A DNA stretch of 64,000 bases from assembly GCF_000220395.1 (NCBI RefSeq), contig NW_004087735.1, forward strand, positions 17,072 through 81,071, read 5' to 3'. The notes under the pieces were generated by a model. That model had not been told where the DNA came from and searched no databases. It was given only the letters and a program-made list of their open reading frames with translations. Position numbers and translations under genes: made by a program. The stretch is from Ichthyophthirius multifiliis. Its lineage: Eukaryota > Ciliophora > Oligohymenophorea > Hymenostomatida. Shown here piece by piece: positions 51,776-63,920 of the stretch (position 1 is the stretch's first letter; each line of letters starts with the position of its first letter).

Positions 51776-54700
51776 ATGTCTAATCCAAACAAAGTGCCAG
51801 TGTTTTCAAGATTTTAATTAATTTAAGTAGATGGGCTTTAATATTAAGTTAAAGTAAAAATTAAAAAAATAAAGTTTATATAAAAAATAAAGAATAAAAA
51901 TACAAAATATATAAAATTAAAATTTTCATTTTAATTTTATTCCCGGCAATTAAAATAATTTTTCGGAAGAACAATATAGACAAAGCCTTACAATTTAATT
52001 CTTACCCAAAGCGGATATATATTTGATTTTTAATAACCTTTTTCTTTATATTATTATAATTAATTTGAAAGAAATTTAAGTGTAGGATTATTTTTTGAGG
52101 TATATATTCTCGAAATAGGTTAATTTGATACTATATATAATTTTTCTTCTTTAGGAATTGGAGAAATAAATATTTAAGATTTTTCAAAAACTAAATAATA
52201 TACAATTTTGAAAAATTGTAAAAAAAAAAATATATTAATAAAAAAATTTTTAATAAAAAAAAAAGAAACTTTAAGATAATTTATAAGTAAATAAAAAGAA
52301 ACATAAAATATTCCTTCATCCATAAGATTTGCATTTTCATTAAATTAATGTTCATAATTAAACGATGTTTACCATTTGTTTCCTGAAAGTATATTAATAT
52401 CTTCTGAAGATACAATTCCTGGTATTTTAGAAATCGTAAATCCAATATTTAATGAAAATAATTTATAAAATACATATTTTTAATAACTTAATACATATAA
52501 AATTTATTTATCTTTTGCTAAAATTACTTTTTCTGATTAATTAGAAAGGCAGTTGACAAGGTAAATTTAAAAATTTTTATAAATTTACAGTGAGCACGAA
52601 AATACTGTATATTTTAAGGAAAAAAGACTAGTATGTGCTTTTCATAATGGCTTGCATTATGTAAATACAGGAGGAATTTAAAATAAAATTATATTAAAAG
52701 AATCAAAAAAAGGATTAAAAAATGAAAATAATGAAGTCTGTTTAATGTATGAAGGAATGTAGCAAATTGATAATGTTTTTAACCATGAGTTGAGTGCGAT
52801 TATATTGTAGTTAGAGTATGATATTGAGTATTTGACTTAAATTAAATAAATTTCAAGTAAAATATTAGCTTGGGTACCTATCAGTATTTTTAATAGACTC
52901 GATAAAGATGAGTTTAACGTTAAGGAGGTTATGGTGTGTGGAGGAGGGAAAAATATTGATGGAAATATTTTAGTTACTTTACCGAAATAAGATGCTTTTA
53001 AAATTTAAGTGCAATGTCAATTTAAAGTTAAATAAGATGAAATTAATTAAATAGATTAGTAATAATTGAATGTTTAACAAAAAGGGAATTTTAGTTAATT
53101 TTAGAACATTTAGAAAAATTAGTTTATGAATGTTAAATAAGATAATAAGCAAAATTATTATATAAATAAAAATAAATAAAATGAGTTTTAATAATAAAAT
53201 TTATAGGTCTAAAATCAATTTTAATAATCGAAATTTAATAATGAAAATTAAAATAGCTTTAATAATTAATAATATTAATAAAATAACAACAATTTATAAT
53301 AATAAAATATATATTAATAATAATAAAATACATATTAATAATAGTATTAATAAGAATAAATTATATATAAATAATAAAATTAATAATATTTATAACAAAA
53401 CTATCCATATTATCCTTAAAATTAAAGCAATATATTTAATTAAGATTTAAATAAACAGCAATAATACTACTAATAAAATTTAAATCTTTAAAAAACAGAC
53501 CAAACATTTTATTAAACTTAATAATAAGAATTTCAAAGATAAAGTTTAAATTAAAATAGCTATACCTAACAATATCCAAAAAGACTTGCCTAAACTTAAT
53601 ATTTTGATACGAAATCTGAACTTAATGAACTAAAGCAAAAAATAATCTTAGAAAAATAAAAAAAAGAAGAAAAAATTAAAAAATCTGGATTTTCAAAAAC
53701 TCTTGTAGATTTTTCTACTTAAAATCAATTCCTCAAAGTAACCTATGATGATCCTTTTAGAGTTTTTTTTTCATAACCCTAATACGAAAAAATGGAATAT
53801 ACAGAAGAAGAAATCGTATAACTTATAAACAATAACTTGTTCGGGCTTTTAGATGACGTAGTAGAATAAAATGCATAAATAGAAATTACTAATGAAGATA
53901 TGAAGCATACACTGATAAGTTTTAACATAATTTCATTTAAGGCTAAGTCTTATTAAAGTTTACCGAAAAACTTTTATTTAACTACAAAATTTTTCAATTT
54001 TCCTTTATATGTGACATATATGTTTACTTATTAATAAGCTAATGATCAAGACTAAATAAAATAAATAATTTCAAATAAAAAACCTTTATTTTTTATCAAG
54101 AAAGTTTATGAATAAGTATTAGAAATGGAACAGAAAGTTTAGTTTTAATTCGAAATTTAATAACAGAATAAAAATAATTAATAAAATATTTATTAAGAAT
54201 TTGCCTTTTATTGTGCAGAAAAATCACTTATTATAGATGTGTGGGATGCAGATTCTCATTTTTTATATGGGACTTGTAAATTTGCTTTAAGAGATATTTT
54301 GAGAAATAAATAAAAAAGAAAAAATATACTTATAGTAAACAATTAAATTAAAAAATATATTTATATTATATTTTATGTAGGATTTAGATGTAATAGATGA
54401 GTCTTTTATGGGATTAAAAGGTGAATTGTAAATACAAATTGATAATATTTGTAAAGAAAAGGAAAATAGTGAATATACATTAGAAAATTAATTACAAAAT
54501 ATAAAAGATTTACAAAAAAATAATATTAAAGATATTAAAACAATCCAAAATAAAAAAAGAGGAAACAAAATAAAAGTGGTTTCCACAAATTCGATTTCTT
54601 TGCCCTAAAATTAACTAAAAAAGCCCGAAAATATAAATTTAAACGATGAAAATTTTCAAAAGTTAGAAAGAGTAAAGCATTTTAAAAATGCATCTTTAAA

Positions 54701-56175
54701 TAGGAAAAATTAAGATGATAATTATTTTTAGGTGAATTCTTATAGGATTTCTTAAATAAATGAGTTCAAATAAAAGAAAAAGCCATAATTTATTTAAGGT
54801 ATAATTTCTTAATTTTTATAAGAAGAAAAAAACTTGAAAGTTTAATAAGGGAATTTATAAATTATTCCGTTCACTTTTTAAAATTGTTTTGAGGAATCTT
54901 AATGCTTTTAAATAACTATTGAAAGTTAATTTAAATAAAAAAATTAATTTTCTTTGATTTCGGATCCATAAGAATGGAGATACTTTACTCAATTGTATTA
55001 AGTTAAACCTCCTTAAGAATTCGACATAATTCATAATAATACTATTATACTTTAGAGTTAAGAAGAAGTTGTTTTTTTATTCAAATTTCTTTCTTATAGT
55101 GATTAAAATGAAGAAAATGGTCAAAAATTAATTAATGTTTATTTTTCACTTTAAAATAATATTGTACAGGGAGGATTCAAACTTAATATTACTTAAGATG
55201 GTCCTTCCCCTAACCATGTATTTAGATTTTATGAAAAGTATTAAACTCCTATATAATTAACTTTACCTCCTTTATTCTTAGCATACCCACCGCCTGAAAA
55301 AAAGTATTATTTTTTTATTTAAATATTTTTTATAAAAATTTAGTCTAGAAATACATATAACTAACCCAGATGTAGAAGCATAATGGGTTAATTCGCGTTA
55401 AATTTTATTTTTTACAAAAATGGGAGAAATCGGACATATAAAAAAGTTTTTTGTATATTTATATTCTTCTGTATATAGAGAACAATTATTAGGTACTTTT
55501 TAAATTGAATTACATTCGATTGATGGATTTAATGTTAATGTTGTTATGGCATAAAGTACAAATATTAAAATTTAAATTCAAGGTGATATTCCTAGAACTA
55601 TTAAATTATATTCTTCTCATTCAGATATATTATGGTTTCCTTTTCCTTTCGATAAGTAGTTTTATTTATAACCTGGAAGGAATAATTTAATTGATGTTAC
55701 TATTAAAAGTATGAGAAATAATACTTAAAGAGTCAAAATTAATGCTGTAGATGAAAAAAGTAATCAACTAATTTATTCTTGGATTGTTAAAATAGATACT
55801 TAGCTTCCTGAGATAACTTAGTCTATATAACTTTTTAAAAATGAATTAAATAATAATTAAATTTTATTTTTTGATTATATGAATTAACATAAAAAATCAC
55901 TTAATTTCATTTTTATTTCATCAGATCCAACTGTTCTTAATGTAATTAATACCTAATAATTTATATAGGCTAATTTTACAGAATAAATATAAGTTTAACT
56001 TATGGAAAACAAAGTATAATTTATATAATAAAAATATATTAATAAATTAAAATAAAAATAGGATAAAGTAAAAACAAAAGATGTTTTAATTTTTGTATCT
56101 GATTTTGAAGAAATTGTATTTGAAACAATACATGTTATAATAAATTATATATAAAAATCAAAGTTTTTGTAATGA
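51776..56175 (+). CDS. Nephrocystin-4 (NPHP4) homologue, 1411 aa
   Basis: NPHP4 is a ciliary transition-zone protein working with NPHP1 and RPGRIP1L to gate entry into cilia. From ATG 51776, introns 52218-52265, 52561-52590, 54335-54380 and 55304-55343 leave exactly 1412 codons to TGA 56173-56175; human NPHP4 is ~1426 residues. Diagnostic stretches occur in order: QFFGRT, YHLFPESILISSEDTIPGIL, LPKNFYLTTKFFNFP, SLIIDVWDADSHFLYG in the C2-like domain, LISDPQEWRYFTQLY, HVFRFYEKYQTPIQLTLPP, VYLYSSVYREQLLGTF, and a C-terminal MSP-like domain ending FVSDFEEIVFETIHV. A Gln/Asn-rich linker (about 53000-53600) replaces the disordered middle of the animal protein. The frame is open upstream to about 51611 but contains no ATG. 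An ATG at 51610 lies in another frame, so the start could still be upstream via an unseen intron. Confidence 0.93.
52561..52590 (+). other. 30-nt intron in NPHP4
   Basis: GTAAATTTAA...TTACAG, 30 nt, interrupts an Arg/Ser junction. The downstream exon begins with T GAG CAC GAA. Leaving it in would break the frame with TGA, so it must be spliced. Confidence 0.8.
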
Positions 56176-56359
56176 TTAGATATATTTATTAATAAATATA
56201 TTATATATTTATATAATTATATATTTATATACATATATTATTCATAAATATATATTTATTTATAATTTTTTTTTTAAATATTTATATTAATTATTTATAT
56301 AGATTTTAATTATTTTTTATAGTTTTTTTTTTAAAAATTACATTTTTTAATTTAAAAAT

Positions 56360-56737
56360 ATGGATCATTAATATAATAAAATTAAATAGTTCAATTTTAG
56401 AAATTCTAATGTTATCCTAAATAGTATTTTATAAAAGCATTGTTATTTAATTTAAGATTAAACTCATTAATCTTGTTTTATAAATGACTAGATTTATAAT
56501 TCTAATTAATAAAGATTATACAATGAAGATATTTTAACTTAAAATATCAAAAAATCTGGCTTTAATTTTAGGAATACTAAGGAAAAATTGTTAAGTGCTT
56601 TTATTTAAATTAAAGAAGTCTAAAATAGTTATCTAAATTCAACTACTGTTTCTTGTATTGATGATTAATAAATTACAATATGTAACAAAAATAAAAACGG
56701 ATTTAATTTTAAAAAAACAAATGAAATAAGAATTTGA
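56360..56737 (+). CDS. Small hypothetical Asn/Gln-rich protein, 125 aa
   Basis: A single exon of exactly 126 codons runs from ATG 56360 to TGA 56735-56737. It begins MDHQYNKIKQFNFRNSN and contains FINDQIYN, SGFNFRNTKEKLLSAF and a second GFNF near the end. So a FNFR/GFNF motif recurs three times at residues ~12, ~75 and ~115. It has four Cys, no signal peptide and no membrane segment. No family recognised. It starts 184 nt after the NPHP4 stop on the same strand. Confidence 0.55.
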
Positions 56738-57375
56738 ATAAAAATCTTTGATAAATATAAAATAACAAAAACAAACATATAATTAAGTATATGTATAAAA
56801 ATTTAACATTTATTTATATTATTTAATGTAAATATTAAATTAAAATAATTAATTATTATTTAAAAAAATAAAATCAATAAACTTAGCAAAAATATTAATT
56901 TATATAAATAAATGATTATATAAAATAAATTAAAATATATAAATATTGAAACTTAAAATAAATAACTGGATTTTATTTAATCATTAATTAAGAAATAAAT
57001 TAATTATTTTTTTATTACAATATACATTTTAATAATATTTCTATTTTTTTCAAAAAAATCTATATGCTTTTCTTATGTTTCAAAAATAGATTATTTTAAT
57101 TAATTTAATAAATTTTTAATACATTTTTTCAAACATTTATTATATTTTAATGATAAAATTTGTTTAAAATAGGAATTTACATTAACAATTGCCTTATTTT
57201 CCATACGTATACTTATAATACTATAAATTTATTTTATGAAAATGTATAAAAATTTTAAAGAAATATTAATATAAAATATAAAAATTAATTAAATTTTTTT
57301 TTTTTTTTGTAATTAAATTATAATTAATAATTTAATTATTAGTTATTTTGATGATTTATAATAAGAAAATATATA
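56738..57375. other. Intergenic AT-rich DNA
   Basis: About 640 bp without a protein-like frame. Contains isolated A/T runs only. Confidence 0.5.
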
Positions 57376-57436
57376 TTTATTAAAACAATGGATATTTATT
57401 AAAACAATGGATATTTATTAAAACAATGGATATTTT
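57376..57436. repeat. 19-bp direct tandem repeat, three copies
   Basis: The unit AAAACAATGGATATTTATT is repeated three times head-to-tail with no mismatch except in the last bases of the third copy. Each copy carries an ATG. It is the only perfect non-dinucleotide tandem repeat I noticed in intergenic DNA here. Confidence 0.9.
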
Positions 57437-57581
57437 TATGTTATTTTATATATTGAAGTTAAAAACGAATTGATTTTTTTTAAAATATAATACCAAGTGA
57501 GTTTTTATTAAAATTTAACAAAACATAGTCATATATTTAATTCCTTATCTAAAAAATTTTTCAGAAAAGAAACTCGATTGA

Positions 57582-57694
57582 AAATTATTAACTTAAAAAG
57601 AAGAAGCTCGTATTAAAATTAGATTAAAAAATTATAATTAACGCATAAAATCTCTAGAGAAATAAAAAGAAAAATATCAAATTAACAATTAAAA
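57582..57694 (+). other. Possible bZIP-like gene fragment
   Basis: After an in-frame TGA (57579-57581) a short stretch reads EEARIKIRLKNYNQRIKSLE then KQKEKYQ, with the basic-region Asn, Arg and following heptad of a bZIP. It is followed by a plausible GT donor. No start, no complementary exon and no full leucine zipper were found. It could be a decayed transcription-factor gene, one exon of a gene whose other exons I missed, or chance. Confidence 0.22.
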
Positions 57695-57699
57695 ATGTA

Positions 57700-59140
57700 A
57701 ATTTAATTTATGTATATGTTAATATATGAAAAAAACTCTTCTTTAAGTAATAAAATAAAGATTTAGAGTTTTTTTGGTAACTTCATATATTAGCTTAAAA
57801 AAAAAAAATATCGATATTTATCAAAAATTTCTAGTAAATTAAGATATTATAAAATACTAAATAATCGGAATAAGTATAAATTAAAGGAAGGAAAATAAGA
57901 AAAATTAAAATTAAATTTCTCAATTAAATTTTTGGACTTTAATAAAAAAAGCCAGAAAAGCCTATAATAGTAATAGAGTTATGAATGATGATTTCGTATG
58001 AAAATAGTTAAATAAGAAAAATATTAAATTTAGTAAATATTGAATAATAAATATAAAGAAGCTGTACTAAACTAAAATAATAATAATAATAATAAGAAAT
58101 ATAAATATAAAAGCAAATAAAAATAATATCATAATAAATAAAAAATAGCATAATTAAAATAATACATTTTATTTATTTTTTATTATATTAATTATTTTAA
58201 TACTTCAAATTATTAAATAAAATTTAGTATTTTATAAAAATAAAATAATTTAAAATGCTTATTAATTATTTAAATATTCAAAAAAGTATTTATAAGTTAT
58301 TAAGGATAAAAAAATTAATATTATATCCAATAAATAAATACAAATATTCCTTTAACAAATTTATAATTATTATTTTTTATTTATTGTTTATTTTAATTTA
58401 CTAATTTTAAGGGATTATATATTATAAATTATTTATTTATTTAAGAAATATATATTTATTAAATCATTTTTATTATTTTTTTTAAAAACATAAATTAGTT
58501 TAGGGTTATTATGATATTGAAATATAGAAAAATTATTTATATATTATATTTTTTCTATAAAATAAAAAATTCTTTTTTATTTATATTTATTTTAAATAGA
58601 TTTTATAAGAATTAATAAGATATATAAAATTAAATATTTTTAATTTAATGAATATTTTTATTTTAATAAATAAAAAATATAATAAATAAATATATAATGT
58701 ATTTTATTATAATTTATATTTATTAAAAATATAATTTTAATTTAATACAATTTATATATTATATATAAATTAATTTATTATTATTATCTTATTTTTTAAA
58801 AAAAAATACTTAATCCAAATAAACAAAAAAAATTCAATAGAAATTTTCTTATCCTTTTTTTTTATTGATTTTAAAAAAGAAATACAAAAACAAAAAAATC
58901 AATTTAACGAAAAACATATAAATTATTAAGGATAAAAATTAAATTTAAAATTTTATAATATTTTCACTTCATTATAATAGAAAATTCTTATTTTCAGTTA
59001 TTATTTTAATATTTTTTTTCTATTTCTAAATAATATTTAATATAAAAATAAATTGGTTTATTTTGCATGAAAAAATAATAATATATATTAATATTTAAAA
59101 AAAAAATATAAAATAAAATATTATAAAATAACAGTAAAAA
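57700..59140. other. AT-rich DNA without a supported gene
   Basis: About 1.4 kb. A Lys-rich open frame continues to about 57990 but has no gene-like start. The rest (58150-59130) is A/T-rich with no coding signal and precedes the secreted-protein gene. Confidence 0.45.
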
Positions 59141-59641
59141 ATGTTAAAAATAATAACCTTATTTGCTTTTTTATTATTAAGCTCTTTTGTTTTAGCTGAT
59201 AAACCTATACTTCAAGTGGAAATGTGTGACTTCTACATTGGAGCATTTGTAAATTAAATAATATCAACTTAAACTTAAGAAACTGTATACGAAAAAGGAG
59301 TATAACATTTGAAATTATAATATTAAATTACCATACCTTAATAAATGGAAGATTGCTTCCCTAAGGTTGTAAAGAAAATTATATTTAGAACCAAAAAAGG
59401 AATTTATGAAGATTTAAATAATTAATTTTATTAATTTAATAATAAAAGATTCACAGTATTAATTCCTATAAATTAAATAGAGGAATTATCAAGTTCTTTT
59501 CAAAACAAAAGTTAAGGAATTTATTATTCTCTTGATTTAGCAATAGAAATATAAAATACGTAAAACGATGCAATTAAATAAATTAATTATAATTTGACAG
59601 TTATTATCAATAATAATATAATTACTTAAATAATTATATGA
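59141..59641 (+). CDS. Secreted or ER-luminal hypothetical protein, 166 aa, single exon
   Basis: ATG 59141 to TGA 59639-59641 is exactly 167 codons. It begins with a textbook signal peptide (LFAFLLLSSFVLA) with likely cleavage before DKPILQ. The mature part reads EMCDFYIGAFVNQIIST, MEDCFPKVVKKIIFRTKKG and ends in a beta-rich NLTVIINNNIITQIII. Two Cys (about residues 29 and 86) could form one disulfide. There is no second hydrophobic anchor, apart from the Ile-rich end. No family recognised. It lies within 5 kb of the telomere. Confidence 0.7.
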
Positions 59642-59754
59642 TAAATATAAGAAGAATATATTATAATTACTATATATTTTAAAATATAATTTTATTAATA
59701 TTCTTTTGTATTTTTTTTAACTAAATTTTTTTTTAAAAAAATAAATATTAAAAA

Positions 59755-60620
59755 ATGGATATTTCTTTAAATTAATGGTTACAAATTCCATAAAAAAAAT
59801 GAAAACATAACTAAATTCATTAGATTTTTCATATTCCAAAAACTATATAATTAAAAAAATAAAATGTGACGCTTAAATATAAAAAACTAGAGCGAATATA
59901 TTTATTTTTAAGTTATGGATTACTATTAGAAGATCTGATTTTACCTCGATCAGGCAAATATGAATAAATTTATCGAATATATATTTGAAAAACATAAGAA
60001 TTACGTTATTTAATTATATGCTGTAACTTCTACTGTTTAGTTTTTAAATTAATTTGATGAAGGTTAGTAATTATTAATATTTTCAGTGTTGAAGGAAAAG
60101 ATTTAGATAAATAATGAAAGAAATTAGAAATCTAGAATTTTAAATTGCTAAAAATTAAAATGAAATGCGAAAATAAGTTTAATAAAAGAATTAAGTTTTT
60201 TTACTTTTTAAATAATTTTTTATATATTTTTGTTTCAAATTTAATGTATGCTCATTTTAATTTATTATTACATTTTTCCTTAAATAAAAATATAATGAGA
60301 TAGGCGTGTAAAGGCATAAAAACATTAATTAAGAATATTTTGAATAATTTTAAAATGGAAAATTATAAATAAAATAAAAAAGTTAATTATAACAAAACGT
60401 GATGATGAGTAGTTCAATCTTGATTAAAAATTAACGAATATGATAGAATTAGTGAAAAAATCGAACAAAAAAATATAAGAATACCAAATATAAGAAAAAT
60501 TTGTGTTTTTGAAAGAAGCTTAAAAATTTCGAAAATAATTGAAATATTTAGAGCGAGCCAAATGAATAAGAAAAAATATAAAAATTAAAATATACATGAA
60601 AATAAAATTAAAATGATTTA
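59755..60620 (+). pseudogene. Probable decayed coiled-coil gene near the telomere
   Basis: From ATG 59755 the frame reads MDISLNQWLQIPQKK, hits TGA at 59800-59802, then continues in the same frame for 61 codons with protein-like sequence (KLERIYLFLSYGLLLEDLIL) to a second TGA at 59986-59988. A +1 frame then reads EKHKNYVIQLYAVTSTVQFL. Further coiled-coil pieces follow in shifted frames (MKEIRNLEFQIAKNQNEM, KLTNMIELVKKSNKKIQEYQ). Introns could repair some steps, but I found none that removes both in-frame TGAs. A disabled gene is the simplest reading. No family identified. Confidence 0.45.
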
Positions 60621-61197
60621 AATACTTTTTTAGAAAATTTCTTTTAAATAAGGGAATTATATAGATTGAAAAAAAATAAAAATAATTAAATTTGTGATAT
60701 TTTCAAAAAAATCAAAAATATAAACAATACTAATATATATTTTAAAATATAATTTTCTTTTTTTCTAACGAAAAAAAATGTTTTTAAATATATAAAGGAT
60801 ATTATTATAATAGAAATATTAAATAATTTTTATATTGAGAAAAAATAGGACACTCAATTGTCTATTATATATGATGAAAATTAAAAAAATAATAAAATAT
60901 ATGTAACGAACGATTCCTCGAAAATTTAAAATTGCTCATTACTAAATAAAAATAAGATTCCTTACTGTATTTAAATTATTCGTATAATAAAGATTTTTAA
61001 CTTTTATATAATTAGAGCTTTTAAGAAAGAGCGTATTAATAAAAAGTCGATTTTATAATAAAGAAATTATTTAAATGATTTTATAGTAAAATAAAGATAT
61101 ATTTTAATTTTTTATACACAGAATATAAATATTTATAATTTTTTAAATTTTACATATTTATAATATAAAATAAAAAAAAAAATTAAAAAATAAAAAA
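60621..61197. other. AT-rich DNA
   Basis: About 580 bp between the decayed gene and the last gene. Nothing recognised. Confidence 0.45.
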
Positions 61198-63143
61198 ATG
61201 ATAAATCTTTCAAAAAATAAAAATAATAACAGCATAGAAATAAGTTCCAAAGTAAATTTAAATGATTAAAAAAACTAAAACGGATTTGACATTCTGGAAG
61301 CCGGCCATAAAATATGGTCAGACGCAAATAAAAGGAATTTTATAAATTTATTTATAAAACAAGGTCGCTTTCTATTGGAATTCACTTTGGATCTATTTAT
61401 AGTGTTTCCTTTATATTTAATAAAAATGATATGGGTAGCCTTTATAACAATAAAATAAGCGCATTAAGAAAGAAGGCCGTATATAGTATTATTAAAAATA
61501 GCAGGTGCTTTCTTCCTTGACATTATCCTACCTTTAAGTATTGTAGGTATTAGTTTTAAAACAGTATAGGGTTAGCTTTTTGATTATTCACATAATGTCT
61601 ATTAAATTTGGTGTGAAAACTGTTTTTTATTTTTTATTTCTTTTATTTTACTATTAACTTATTTAAGTGCATAAAATGAAAAAGAATCTCAACCTTTTTC
61701 ATGTTCTTTTTAATATTTATTAAGACAAGAGCATTTATAAGTACTTGGATTAGGTGTAATACATTCTAATCTTTTGAAATAGCTAAAAATTGAAGTTGGG
61801 AATCAAAATGGTTATGGTGAATATGTTTCTAACATAAACCCAAATGCTCGAAATAGTAATGTTGGGAAACTTTAGAATATTGAACAAAGTAATTTTTATA
61901 GATGTGTAGATGAAATCGCAAAAGAACTATAAATAGACTTAACTTTGTTTTATTTTGATCTTTTGGATAACTCTTTGGCATCTTCTACTACTTAAAATCT
62001 TGAAGACTAGTAAAAAAAATTAATTTAATAATTAGAAAGTATTGGTTGTAGAGGTATTTTTTTTTTATTATTTAATATAAAAAATTAAAATATATATATA
62101 AAGCTAGATTAAATGCAAAAGAAAAAATATTGTGGCCTATTTATGATTAAATATGTAATACATAATAAGCCGAAGTAGCTCCTTTTTTTGTTTTTGCTTT
62201 AATAATATGTATAAAAGTAATATTACCCTTTTGGTTTATATTAAAAATGGATAAAGTTGATAGTGATTTTGTGAGTATTCTTTTAATATGTGGTTTTTAT
62301 ATATATATGATAAGCATTCTGTATCCAACTATGAATAATGCAGATTTAAGGAGAAGATTATTAATAGTTAAAAATGTGAGTATGCTTTGCGACTTTAAGG
62401 ATGCTAAAGATGAAGATTTTGTTCGAAGAATAGATATTACATGTCCTGTGAGTATAGAAACATGGGATAATTCAAGAAGAATAGGATTTTAACTTGATAA
62501 ACATAATACAGTGTAGTTTGAATTAAGCTATATTTTTTTAGGTATTTATTATATGTTTTTAGCTTTGGTTTGTTGTTCTATTTATGGCAATATATATATT
62601 ATTATAAAAAGAGATTCTATATATTTGCATCCTTTGTTAGTGATACATACTACTGTGGATTTCTTGCTTATTACTATTTTTTTCTTTTTAAGAATTTGGT
62701 ACTCAACAGAATTTAATTCGTCTTTTTAAGAATAGACAATTCTTTTAGATGAACTTATTGGAATTTACGATGATCTTATTTAAATGTTTGATTGTTATTT
62801 TACAGAAGGGATAATTGGGTAGGCGAAAAATCCTATATATAAAAAAATTGTTAAATAAATTAAGAGTAAAGCCAAACTATATATTTAAAGATAATATCCA
62901 CTTAGAGGGAAAATATATACAGATGAGAAAAAGTTTGAATTAAATCTAGTTATTTAGTTAAGGATGAGTTTAGAAAATATTAGGAAATAAATTGTTTTGG
63001 ATGATAAAATTAATTAACATAAAATATTTGGAATTTTGCCACTTTCATTTGGGGAAACTTTTTCAACTGTTTCTTTAGGATTGATGACTGCTATGCCAGT
63101 AGTATTAAATAAGTTAGATAGTATTTTTAAGAAATATGATTGA
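61198..63143 (+). CDS. Multi-span membrane protein, 631 aa, last gene before the telomere
   Basis: ATG 61198 to TGA 63141-63143 with one 50-nt intron (62054-62103) gives exactly 632 codons. After a Asn/Lys/Ser-rich cytosolic start it has hydrophobic segments in pairs: LEFTLDLFIVFPLYLIKMIW, LLKIAGAFFLDIILPLSIVG, FLFFISFILLLTYL, then APFFVFALIICIKVILPFWF, ILLICGFYIYMISILYP, IFLGIYYMFLALVCCSIYG and HTTVDFLLITIFFFL. These are separated by a basic loop (NADLRRRLLIVKNVSMLCDF). The C-terminus is helical and ends near GLMTAMPVVLNKLD. No channel filter, transporter or receptor motif was seen. It looks like a ciliate-type multi-pass membrane protein of unknown function. Confidence 0.8.
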
Positions 63144-63903
63144 AATACTGAAAATTGTTAATTATTGTTTTAACTATAAATATTTTATTTTTTTATTTAT
63201 TTAGGAAATTTACAAATTCTAATTGATTTTTATTTAATTTCCTCTTTCAATTACTTTAAAAATTAATTATGAAATTATTTTAATAGTTGTTTTAAATTTT
63301 AAATAAATAGTTAAAATATAAAATATTAAAAAATAAGAAAAAATAAATTTTTTAAAATATTTAATGAAAAAAGAAATTTAAATATATTTTATTATTATCC
63401 AATTTTTTTAATATTTTTTTTTTTAATCTTTTATTTTAGTATTTTTTTATTATAATTTATATCAGATTAAATTATAATAATATAAATTTATAATTTATAG
63501 ATATTAATGAGGTTAAATAATAATATTAACTTTTTAAAACAAATTTTCGGTTTTTTAATATATAACCAAATTTTAATTTTTTGTCACTTATTAAAAATTT
63601 TACAATTAAATTTAAAAGTATTAACTTATAAAAATAAAAAATTTAAAAAAATTAACACAAGAAATAAAAAATAATATATATATATAAATATAAAAATATA
63701 TTATTTTCTATAAAAAAAGATAAAATATTATAAAAAAAATATAAATAATTATAATATTAAAAATAAATAAAAATATAAAAATTAATAAATATTATATATT
63801 AAAAATAAAAAAACATATAAATATTAAAATATGAAAAAAAAAATTTTTTAAATAGTACGTAATAAATATATTTTTCTAAAATGATAAGATGTAAATAAAG
63901 AAA
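63144..63903. other. Subtelomeric AT-rich region
   Basis: About 760 bp of A/T between the last stop codon and the first G-rich bases. No gene, no long repeat and no arrays resembling complex subtelomeric repeats. Macronuclear chromosomes of this type typically end in such short, simple subtelomeres. Confidence 0.7.
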
Positions 63904-63920
63904 GAGGTTTAGGTTGAGAT

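Noticed and set aside
53181-53450. An 89-codon standard-code ORF rich in Asn, Ile and Lys
   Set aside because: It is an out-of-frame reading of the Gln-rich linker of NPHP4; in the ciliate code the correct frame is continuous from 51776 to 56175.
59800-59988. TGA read as Trp or selenocysteine in the subtelomeric gene
   Set aside because: All intact genes here use TGA as the stop, and further frame shifts follow in the same gene, so decay is simpler than recoding.
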